Shown here one piece after another: positions 1 through 9,119 of a DNA stretch of 30,000 nt. Where the stretch lies: the NCBI GenBank assembly GCA_012295275.1, contig CM022667.1, positions 16,086,266 through 16,116,265 on the forward strand, written 5' to 3'. A model generated the notes under the pieces. It worked only from the letters and a program-made list of their open reading frames with translations. It had not been told where the DNA came from and searched no databases. The translations under genes were made by a program, and so were the position numbers. Every line of letters starts with the position of its first letter. The first letter of the stretch is position 1. This stretch comes from Chrysomallon squamiferum (Eukaryota; Mollusca; Gastropoda; Neomphalida; Peltospiridae).

Positions 1-62
1 ACACAGATACACATACATACATACATATATACACATACATACATATATACATACCTCTATAC
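1..62. repeat. (ATAC)n-type tetranucleotide repeat, left part
   Basis: Imperfect ATAC/ATAT units run up to the hAT-like element and resume after it, at about 791-840, with the same ATAC/GCATAC character. The element therefore landed inside a pre-existing tetranucleotide tract. Confidence 0.85.
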
Positions 63-70
63 ATGCATAC
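63..70. repeat. Left 8-bp target-site duplication of the hAT-like element
   Basis: ATGCATAC lies directly against the left TAGGGTT terminus. The identical 8-mer follows the right terminus at 791-798. Confidence 0.78.
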
Positions 71-790
71 TAGGGTTCGGAAACCGGTATTTAAATTCAG
101 GTAAATAACGGTTTTAGTAATTGATGGGTAATACCGTTACTGAAGCACCAATACCGGTTTTCTAAATTTTAACGAGTTATGTTGAGACATATGTTAGTTG
201 TTAACATAAGATTATGTTAGTTACTCGGTTGTTGCTTGGGTGCCTTCAGATGCGAGTTCGATGCTCGTCTGTTTAATGTTCCATGTTTGATTGCTGACAT
301 CCTAAGTCATTTTGGCGACTAGTGATAAGGGATTGGCTCCTGCTTCTCGGTTGTCGCCCAAGACACTAGATGTTTTGTGTTTTTTAAAGTCATACTTCTC
401 GAGTATCGATGAATGAATCAGAACTTTTCAAAAGTTGCAAAACATATGATGTTCATTTTCCTTCATTCCTTTTTATAAAATTCGCATTCACATTTCTTGT
501 TTTTTTTTTTATTGCATGTACATTTCTTATATACCTTTTGTACCCATTTTAAGTTCTATAAAGGTTCATTTCACGATTTTTTATGAAGACAGGTAGGAAA
601 AGGAGGATAATGAATAATGTTGTCAGATGAGTGTCAAATAATAAATAAAATGAATAAGTGTAAGAAAACAACAAAAGCCCCGTAAGAACCTTTTCCTATG
701 CAAACTAACTAAAATCGGTGAAAATCGGTATTGAGAATATCTGTCGGTAATTTTACCGGTGTTGATATTATCTGTAATTTGCTAACCCTA
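71..790. mobile_element. hAT-type non-autonomous DNA transposon (MITE)
   Basis: The left end begins TAGGGTTCGGAAAC and the reverse complement of the right end begins TAGGGTTAGCAAAT, matching at 11 of 14 positions. Both ends are abutted by the identical 8-mer ATGCATAC (63-70 and 791-798). An 8-bp target duplication with YAGGGTT-type termini is the signature of the hAT superfamily. Subterminal CCGGTAT/ACCGGT motifs occur near both ends (86-160 and 715-765), as in many hAT ends. The roughly 720-bp interior has no open reading frame resembling a transposase, so this copy would have depended on an autonomous relative. The orientation is arbitrary. One caution is that the flanks are tetranucleotide-like, which raises the chance of an 8-mer match, but the match sits exactly at both termini. 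Confidence 0.82.
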
Positions 791-798
791 ATGCATAC
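791..798. repeat. Right 8-bp target-site duplication of the hAT-like element
   Basis: ATGCATAC directly follows the AACCCTA right terminus and is identical to 63-70. Confidence 0.78.
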
Positions 799-2880
799 AT
801 CTATACATATATAGCTACATGCATATATAAGCATACATACTTAGAGTCAAATCGACAGTATGAGGCACTAATAAATAATATAATTATCAGAACAGTTTTA
901 TACACGTCTAGAGACATAACAAAAAATATAAATAACAATAACTGTAAGTAATAAGTCATTAATTTAGTTGCCTATAAATCAAAGGTTTTTTTTCGTAGCA
1001 GTCGCTTCTGTCATGAAAACCGAATGTTTTGCTGGACGATTTTTGTTTTTCTTTCTTTCTAATGACACAGATTTAACAGCAACGTTCTATCCTTTACAGT
1101 AAAGTGCTCTCCTTTGGTGACTCAGATCGTGAGTTTGTCCTAATGCAGATGCTATTAAGGACTCAAGAATGGAAACAGTAAATCTTCAATTCTGTTTTAG
1201 AGAACGCAAAGAAAACATTTATTTTGAAACGTAAGTAACGCTGTATGGTTTTTAGTAATATCAAACTGGAATGAATAACATGTCTGTACTGAACTGAACT
1301 CTGGTTTAACAAATTTAATTAATAGTTATTAAGGTTGATTTTTTTGCCTGTGTTTCTGTCATTAATTAGAATAAAGCCATCTTTTACGCAAGAAAAGAAA
1401 ACATGGACCTATGATGAACCAATTGTATACGTTGATTGGAACGGGAAATAAAGAAGGAGACAAATTACTTTTACTGCGACCTGGAATGAGAAATAGGCTA
1501 TTAAACTTTGCTGTCGGTACTGATCTTTCAAGCAACCTCATCTCAAATTGCAGAACTGCAACCCTCTCCTGTTTGTAAAACTGTCGTTCAATAATAATAA
1601 AAAGCCAATCTGGGTAGCAACATGCAGGATATTACTTAGTCCAAGAGTCGTTTGTACATAAAACGGTCTTCATTTAATTTTCATTAGCTGCGTTGATAAC
1701 TGAACTAACTAACGGCAAATAGTACGTCTTCTATTGATCTGACGAAACTAGTCTCGAGACCGTTGCGCAGCAGAAGCGATTTTCGCAGCTATTTTGACTA
1801 GAGTACACAAACGAGACATTCAAGCAAATGCGTGCAGACCAAACAGAACTGTCGCCAAGATTAACGCAACAAGTTTTGAAACAGGAACTGACCCTGTCAA
1901 TAGCAAAATGACGTGTTGTATACAGAATTCTATCGAAAGTTTATTTTTCTCAAATTGGATGTCGTCCTGCAAGATGGTTACCAAAGGAAACACTGTTATT
2001 CAGAAAGTACGATAACTGCAATTATAATTCTGATGACACCATTCTATAAACCTTAACAGGACCCACAATCGCCAGAATCTATTAGAATGCCTATTTGTTA
2101 AACTGCAGTTAAACTTCGGTGGAGATGAGAGTGAACTGGCGGGGACTTGTACATGTATTTCTGCAGTTCCTAAAGTCATCTGACATGATAGAAACAATTA
2201 ACTTTCATTATTTCATGATGCAAAATGTCAAAATCTATTCCCAAAACTCATAATTTGCAGGACAAAATAAAATTGACACGTATTTTTTCCTCATGGTTCT
2301 GATATCAATACGTATAAGATAATTTCAAGGCTACTATACCAAAACAGGAATATTAAGCTTTTCAAACTACCCACACCAAATTGGCCTTGACATTTTATTC
2401 CACACAATTCCACATCCTTTTCAAGGATATGGAAGCTTAAAATATTTTTTGAAAGTACGTAGCCAAAAGTTGGATTTAAAATAATATGTTCAGTCATTGT
2501 AACACCTGTCACAACAAATCTAAAGTTTAGGTGAAAAGAAAATCTGAAGGGATATTATCACATTCTTTCTAATTCTTTTAGTATTAACAAAGACAAAGTT
2601 AAAAAATATTTCAGTCAGTCTTGGAATTACGTGATTTATATTACGTCATCACAGGAAAAAGTTGGTGCAGTGACATCCGTCTGGTTCCTATAATTCAAGA
2701 TTTGTTTTATACTACTGTCTTAGTTACTCAGCCTCTTTAGCACAAAGGGTCAATCAAAGGTTTTGCAAAGGAATTGCTTGTTTCAACTGAGGATAACCTT
2801 TATCCTGACAAACGATGAAGTGGAAATTCATCTGTCTGCAGATAAGCCCATCACTGACATGATAGAATAAGAGACAATCC
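799..2880. other. AT-rich non-coding stretch with nothing recognised
   Basis: Beyond the ATAC-like tail at 799-840, I see no repeat array, RNA gene or recognisable protein similarity here. Open frames on both strands are short (at most about 73 codons) and have no known motif. It reads as anonymous intergenic or intronic sequence. Confidence 0.6.
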
Positions 2881-2889
2881 AGTTTGATG

Positions 2890-3140
2890 ACTGGTGGTTT
2901 GCTCAATGCAATGTACGATAATAAACGCTTTCCTGGAGAGGTAAAGTATACTCGTGATGGGAATTATGGATTGACCGCTATGCACCGCGCTGGTACAACT
3001 TGGAAAAGAAATTACATCCAAAGAGTACAAAATCTTCTTCTATATTAAAGAGAAGACGAAGAAAATGTCACCGCAACCTCCATGATCAGTGACAGGGAGT
3101 CTCTAGGGGACAGGGGCACGTTTCACCGACTTCAGTTAAC
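2890..3140 (+). pseudogene. Decayed coding remnant, FPGEV / MHRAG / FFYIK-type domain
   Basis: One frame reads YDNKRFPGEV, then GLTAMHRAGTTWK. After a frameshift near 3025 another frame continues KIFFYIKEKTKKMSPQPP, and near 3100 a further segment reads TGARFTDFS. In that order these pieces match a pattern I recall from the C-terminal region of many transposon-derived predicted animal proteins: (F/Y)PGEV, then MH.(A/S)G..WKW, then DKIFY, then a SPP and RG(H/Q)F.F tail. Just upstream, DDWWFAQC fits the residue pattern that normally precedes it. Stops and at least two frame changes show it is dead. The pattern is clear to me, but I cannot name the family with certainty. The full parent gene is not present. 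Confidence 0.45.
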
Positions 3141-3149
3141 TACAGAATT

Positions 3150-4045
3150 CGATATATGAAATAAAGTATCTTTTGTGTACTTCTATGAAAGAATTCGGTG
3201 CACTTATTTTATAAAAGTGCATCGAGTTATGAAACTGCATTGATAATTTGACTGTTTGTGTTAGCTTCAGCTCGAATGTATCGTTAAAATAATTGTAGGT
3301 TGATGTAAGGCAATATATACATTAGTAAATCCTTGGTGACTTTGCTATGATTTTATTAAATACCTATGAAAGTTCAGATCTTGAAAATGCATTAAGATGG
3401 TTTTATCAGGACATCATTGAACCAGATACTTCTTCCTATGATCACAGAACTTCATTTTATATCAACAGACAAAATGTAACATCAATCACGATAACATCCG
3501 TGTCACACATTTATGTAATAATTTTCCTAAAGCTTTTATTTTCAAGCTAAATTGTAACTGGTAGTTTTTCTATGGCGATTTCAACTTTAGACTATGGGAA
3601 ATTATTTATATTTACAATTTAAAGGTTTCAGATAATTCTGAAATAAAGATCATTCGTTTTTACCCACATTCTTCTGAAATAACCCATTTCAAACTATCCG
3701 TCAGCTCATAGATATCCCTGAACTATTTCCACTGTGAAACCAAATAGATTTCAACATATCAAGTATTTTACTACGGGCCAGATTCCTTAGGGTACGATTC
3801 TAGTAGCTAGAATGAACTCCAAGCCTCTCTGACTATAAAGTCTTCCTTTGCAAAATTACCCGTTTTGCAAATAAACTTTGTCAGAGCGACGTTCACAACA
3901 ACGAAAACCTCATGTCTCGAGGGCAACGCCCCGTATTTTTACTAACCGACTTGTGAATTAGCTAGCTATGTTATACTTTATAGTAGCCTTACTATGCAAC
4001 GTTTATTAATAAACTGCATTATAAACTTCTTACTAAACGATTTAT
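3150..4045 (+). other. Non-coding stretch with one unassigned 67-codon ORF
   Basis: The only open frame of note begins at an ATG at 3347 and ends at 3550. It encodes a 67-residue peptide with an acidic and aromatic first half and a hydrophobic C-terminus. I recognise no family, and an ORF of this length is expected by chance in AT-rich DNA. The rest holds no repeat or RNA gene that I can identify. Confidence 0.45.
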
Positions 4046-4054
4046 TATAAAAAC

Positions 4055-4125
4055 TATATATATATGTGTGTGTATATATGTATGTATATATAAAAATATA
4101 TATAATTATATATATAAACGATTTA

Positions 4126-4206
<81 letters not shown>

Positions 4207-4211
4207 GTATA

Positions 4212-4242
<31 letters not shown>

Positions 4243-4311
4243 GTGTATATATGTATATATATATGTATATATATATATATGTGTGTTTATATGTATATAT
4301 ATATGTGTGGT

Positions 4312-4379
<68 letters not shown>

Positions 4380-4385
4380 CACATA
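4055..4385. repeat. Long (TA)n tract with TG interruptions
   Basis: About 330 bp of nearly pure TA dinucleotides, broken by GTGTG and GTA variants. The open frames across it, on both strands, translate as YIYI repeats and are artefacts of the period. Such tracts can form cruciforms. Confidence 0.95.
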
Positions 4386-4959
4386 TATATACTTACAAAC
4401 GTAATTATATCTTACGTAGATATGATTTGATGTACACACATACACACACAGACATTAAACACGGGAAAAGCAATGACCATCCAGAATATAAAAACACACA
4501 CTTGTGTGCTAGCTATGGAAACCACAACTCTTTCTGTATATTTATTGTAAGGTCTAATTATTAGAGAACGACAGGATATCCAGAAGACGAAAGGCTTACA
4601 GCATTACAAACTTAGATAAGTAGACGCAAAATGTTAAACAGGGTTACTGTACTAGAACTGCAAACATTTGTTTTTGTTTTTGCTCTAGTTTTTCTTTTTC
4701 TGTTTTAAAGACAGTTTGCATTTTTGTGATGGAAAATAACACGATTATTTGCAGCTCGTTATTAAGCTATGTTCACAATGACCATATTTTGTAACACCGG
4801 TTTGTTTGATGCTACTGAATCGTACTTAGCCCTAAGGATAGTTTTCTAACACTGCAAGTCGTATTTAAATGTGAATAGTGATCAGCTGATTTTTCACTTT
4901 TCTTCTATCTCTCTATTTTTCTGACAGTTTGTAAATGAAAAAGGAAGTGAGAAAAAAAG

Positions 4960-5040
4960 ATAATGAGTGGGAGAGAGGAGGGAGAGAGAGAGAGAAGCGA
5001 CAAGGGAGAGAGAGGGACAGAGAGAGAGAGCGAGAGAGAC

Positions 5041-5125
<85 letters not shown>
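4960..5125. repeat. (GA)n tract
   Basis: An imperfect GA-rich segment (4960-5045) runs into a pure (GA)n tract ending near 5125. The RERE and SLSL open frames here are microsatellite translations, not genes. Confidence 0.95.
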
Positions 5126-5127
<2 letters not shown>

Positions 5128-5282
5128 TTAGATGATCCACAGTGTACCAGAGTTAATTATTTTTCGTTTATTCTATGATTGTATCATTTAATTAAATATT
5201 TACCAACTGTCTCACTGTAACAGCTGCGCTCGGATCAGAAGGGAATAAATCAGGTCACATTAGATCGAAAAAGCACATTATA

Positions 5283-5705
5283 TATATGTATTTATGTATG
5301 TATGCATGCATGTATATATGTATGTATGTATGTGTATATATGTATGCATATATGTATGTATGCATGTATGTATGTTTGTATGTGTTTGTATGTATGTTTG
5401 TATGTATGTATGTATGTTTGTATGTATGCATGTATGTATGTATGTATGTATGTTTGTATGTATGTTTGTATGTATGTATGTTTGTATGTATGCATGTATG
5501 TATGTATGTATGTATGTTTGTATGTATGCATGTATGTATGTTTGTATGTGTTTGTATGTATGTTTGTATGTATGTTTGTATGTATGTTTGTATGTATGTA
5601 TGTATGTACGTTTATGTCGTATATGTATGTATGTGCATATGTGTACGTGTGTGTTTGTGTGTCTGTTTGTGTGTGTGTCTGTGTGTGTGTCTGTTGTGTA
5701 TATTT
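5283..5705. repeat. (TATG)n array with TTTG and GCATG variants and a GT-rich end
   Basis: More than 400 bp of TATG units. Variant units (TTTG and GCATG) recur in the same order about 64 bp apart, near 5417 and 5481, giving a weak higher-order repeat. The 3' end grades into GTGTGTCTG. Long open frames on both strands reflect the 12-nt codon period of a tetranucleotide repeat and are not genes. Confidence 0.95.
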
Positions 5706-6360
5706 ATTTATATAATACATTGCACTATATCTCATTAAAATACTACCTCTTCATATATCTCAGTGACTTTAATTTTATTTCTTCAGTGGGTGAAACCCAT
5801 GCCTGACACAGTCAGCGCAAACGGAAATGACGCCATTAATCAATCTTACAATTATGTTGTTACAGCAAGACTTGAAGAAAAGGTGATGTACCAGGTTCAC
5901 ACTGGCTGGTAACTCAGAAAGCGATCAAAAACAAATCTAGTCGTCGAGTGCCGCCAACCCAAGTCACCATATAAGATGAATCAAAATAAATTGGAATAAT
6001 GAAGAAAATTAAAGTCTTTCATTTTCTTCCACCTGAAATAGTTGTGAGAAATATAGGTCATTGTTGAGCTGTAGACCGAAAATTGATGTGTTGTTGCATA
6101 AATTATTCTAGGTGGACTTGAAGGGCAATGGGAAAGATTCTTCTAGATGGAATGTGTAGAATTTTTTTTTTTTTGTTTTTTTTTTCCTGGCGGATTTAAT
6201 CAGCTGTATTTTTAGAAATGTTTTGTTTTGTGGTTTATAAGTCTTTGGGCCATTTTCTTTGCAGAATCTTGAAAGAAAATAAAACTCACAGATATTAAGG
6301 TATTCAGCAAGATACGATCTTAAATTCATACGTAAAGAACACTCATTAAAAGAATTTGTG
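5706..6360. other. Non-coding stretch
   Basis: There is a slightly more GC-balanced segment at about 5785-5980. The remainder is AT-rich with a T-run near 6160-6185. I find no splice-bounded frame, RNA gene or transposon terminus I can support. Confidence 0.5.
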
Positions 6361-6369
6361 AAAACTTGA

Positions 6370-6892
6370 TATAATTAATTATATACACATAATTATTATT
6401 AGGCAATGTGAGTGTAAATGAGAAAGTAACTTGACAATTACTGAAATATTACTTCCACAAATGCAGTAAGTAACATAATACAATTATGGAGATATTTAAC
6501 AATTTTAACATTTTTACATTTTGTATGATTTATATATTATCACAATGAAAAGCCTTTATGCATAAAGAAAATTATTTATAAGGTAACACAATTCAAAGTA
6601 GCTGAGATGAAAATCTTCATTAGATATTATACGTTATGTCTCCAAGGACGTTTTTCGGAAGAAAATGTAAAACGATTCTCAGCAGACTGAAATAGTGTGA
6701 CATGTGGCTACAATTCACACATTCGATGTAAATTTATTTTGTGTCTTTGGAGATTGTAAAACGGAGAGTGTTATTAATATATGTTACCGCCCTTCTCTTG
6801 GGCCCTGTATTTGTCAGACAAAATGCTAAACAAGTTTCTGACTGAGAAATGCAAGATTTTCTCTGAATCAAAAACTCATGGTAATATGTGTG
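6370..6892. repeat. Direct duplication, copy 1 (about 520 bp)
   Basis: This segment is repeated at about 7190-7714, offset by about 822 bp. The first 300 bp are clearly related with many substitutions and indels. A core at 6668-6787 is nearly identical to 7490-7609, with a single mismatch over about 119 bp. Both copies end at CTCATGGTAAT next to a TATG/TGTTTG tract. It is probably part of a dispersed repeat whose identity I do not know. Confidence 0.85.
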
Positions 6893-6929
6893 TGTTTGTA
6901 TGTATGTATATATTTTAGGATTTTGAATA

Positions 6930-7115
6930 TTCTCTGACTTGTGTACGTCTGATTAGACTCTGCAGATAGACAATATTCGGGAACGCACTGGCGCTGGATG
7001 ACAAAGTCCAATCAAGACCTCACAAATCCTGTCAGATGTCGCTGACAAGACTCGAACGTATGGCACCACTCCATAGGCGGACGATGTTACCGTTCGGCCA
7101 TCTAGACAACCCTGA
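6930..7115 (-). mobile_element. tRNA-derived SINE
   Basis: On the minus strand the element starts near 7114 with CAGGGTTGTCTAGATGG. It carries a good RNA polymerase III box A (TGGCCGAACGG, 7100-7090) and box B (GTTCGAGTC, 7057-7049), spaced as in a tRNA gene. The tRNA-like head is followed by a non-tRNA body ending near 6940 with a segment containing AGAGTCTAATCAGAC. It is not a functional tRNA, because no full cloverleaf with acceptor pairing forms. A second copy of the body lies at 12451-12568, which supports a dispersed SINE. SINEs with tRNA-like heads are known from octopus and squid. I cannot assign this one to a named family. Confidence 0.72.
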
Positions 7116-7189
7116 AAAAGGTTTGCTCAATAACCGAGGGTAACCATCACTTCCCACGAAGCACGCCGTTCTTTGTCTTTCGTCGTTTT

Positions 7190-7714
7190 TGGTATAATTA
7201 TATACACGTAGTTAAAATTAGGCAGTGTATACGTAGACTAAAAAGTAACTTGACAAAAACTCAACTATTACAAAATATTACTTCCACAAATGCAGTAACA
7301 TAATAAAATTATGGTAACGATTTTGCAATTTAAAAATTTTACTTTTTGTATGATTTATTTATTATTACAATGAACAGTCTTTATGTGTAAAGAAAATTAT
7401 TTATAAGGTGACATTAAAAGTAGCTGTAATGGAAACCTGAGTTAGACGTTATACGTTATGCCTCTAAGGGCGTTCTTCGGAAGAAAGTTTAAAACGATTC
7501 TCAGCAGACTGAAATAGTGTGACATGTGGCTACAATTCACACATTCGATGTAAATTTATTTTGTGTCTTTGGAGATTGTAAAACGGAGCGTGTTATTAAT
7601 ATATGTTATAACTTTACCGCCCTCTCTTGGGCGCTGTATTGGTCAGACAAAATGCTAAACAAGATTCTGACTGAGAAATGCAAGATTTTCTCTGAATCAA
7701 AAACTCATGGTAAT
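7190..7714. repeat. Direct duplication, copy 2 (about 525 bp)
   Basis: This is the second copy of the segment at 6370-6892, separated from it by the SINE. An open frame starting at 7526 crosses the conserved core, but copy 1 is frame-disrupted after the core. Protein-coding function is therefore unlikely. Confidence 0.85.
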
Positions 7715-7716
7715 GT

Positions 7717-7824
7717 GTTTGTATGTATGTATGTATGTATGTATGTATGTATGTATGTATGTATGTATGTATGTATGTATGTATGTATGTATGTATGTAT
7801 GTATGTATGTATGTATGTATATAT
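7717..7824. repeat. (TATG)n microsatellite
   Basis: About 25 nearly perfect TATG units directly follow duplication copy 2. The equivalent position after copy 1 (6890-6910) has only a few units, so the array expanded in one copy. Confidence 0.95.
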
Positions 7825-7977
7825 GAGTATGCTTATTGGTGTGCATGTATATATGTACAAAAGTATGTATGTGTATGTGTACGAGTATTTGTTTCTAGCG
7901 TATCGATGTATCTGTGTATGTGTTTATGTGCCTTTGCATTTGTCCTAAACATTTATTTATTAAAACTATTATATTAA

Positions 7978-8070
7978 TTCTACATCACTACCACCAAAAC
8001 TACTACTACCACCACCATAAACTACTACCACCACCAATATTACTACGATCACTTCCAGCACTATTAATAT
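7978..8070. repeat. Imperfect ACT/ACC trinucleotide tract
   Basis: CTACTACC and ACCACCA units alternate with AT-rich spacers. There is no coding context. Confidence 0.6.
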
Positions 8071-8394
8071 TATTATCATTGTTAAAATACATTTCTACTT
8101 TATTATACCTCTAGATACTAATTAACCGTACTAAAATACAATGTGTTTTGAAAAAATAAAATCCTTTGATCATCCTAGTGCAATAAACTGATCATTTATA
8201 CGAAAGAATTTGAAAGAGTCTTACATTTCTAGTAACCTTTCTATATTGTGGCAATGACCATTTACGTCACTGATGTACTAATATTCCTTGCGGCTTGTTT
8301 GCGTGGGAGTTTGTCTGCTTGTATTTGAACCTAACAATCGTAGATTCAATTTCTAACCACAGTGGCGGATTCTGATTACACTGTGATTGAGATA

Positions 8395-9090
8395 TGGCAA
8401 CTGTCACTAAATCATGTTAACAGTTTTGCTAAGTCATCGTAACATTAATGTTACGTCATGTAACAATACTGTTGCGTCATGGTAACAGTCTTGTTAAGTT
8501 ACCATAACAATACTATTAAATCATCGTAACATTAATGTTACATCATGTAACAATATTATTACATCATGGTAACAGTCTTGTTAAGTTACCATAGCAATAT
8601 TATTAAATCATTGTAACTCTGTGGTAATAGTTATGACGTCATAATTAAGACACGACGACAGCAATTAAGTCATGGTAACACAACATTTGTTATGGAATAT
8701 AATGATAAGATTTGGCAAAAGCAATGATTAAGTCATATTAACAGTTATTAAGCTGGGGTGAAAGTGATTATGTAACAGTGACAGTAATTAAATAATGGTT
8801 ACATAACGACTACGTTATTGTAACACAGCGATTACATCAGATAACAAAGTGATTAAATGATAGTGACTTGTGATTAAGTCACCTTTACAGTGATTAAATT
8901 CATAATGACTAAGTGACAGCCACGCATGATCAGTTCATGGTCACATTGATCAAGTAATGATGATTCACTGATTAAAGTAATTAAATCTTTGATTAAGTTA
9001 CGATCACGTAAATCCGACACGGTAAACGTGGTTAAGAAATGGTGACATTTCGTTTATACAGAGTGGCGATGAGGTTAAGATACGGTGGCG
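8395..9090. repeat. Degenerate GTAAC / TTAAGTCAT minisatellite
   Basis: For about 700 bp the sequence keeps returning to a theme of TCATGGTAACAGT followed by TTAAGT, at intervals of about 20-25 bp. In the first third the theme is organised in 87-bp units beginning at 8435, 8522 and 8609. The first two units are very similar and each holds the perfect 16-bp palindrome GTAACATTAATGTTAC (8439-8454 and 8526-8541). Further downstream the motif decays into GATTAAGTCAC and GTGATTAAAT variants. No coding frame spans it. Confidence 0.8.
8634..8641. promoter_or_regulatory. CRE-like palindrome TGACGTCA inside the minisatellite
   Basis: This is a perfect cAMP-response-element octamer. It lies in a degenerate repeat rich in GTCAT/TGAC words, so it may be a chance product of the repeat motif. 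Confidence 0.3.
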
Positions 9091-9119
9091 ATGTGTTTAT
9101 CACAATTAAAAGCCTAATT

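Noticed and set aside
4068-4564. Open frames of 85-120 codons rich in Tyr and Ile on both strands
   Set aside because: They are the (TA)n tract translated. Dinucleotide repeats without stops stay open on both strands.
5286-5806. Overlapping open frames of 137-170 codons (YVCM repeats)
   Set aside because: A (TATG)n array translates openly in all frames. There is no start context, splice site or domain.
7040-7110. Functional tRNA gene on the minus strand
   Set aside because: Box A and box B are present, but no acceptor or anticodon stems of normal geometry form, and a second diverged copy with the same non-tRNA body shows it is a SINE.
7526-7714. Possible protein encoded by duplication copy 2 (contains CVFGDCKTERVINIC)
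   Set aside because: Copy 1 is frame-disrupted just after the conserved core, and the downstream part runs into a TATG array.
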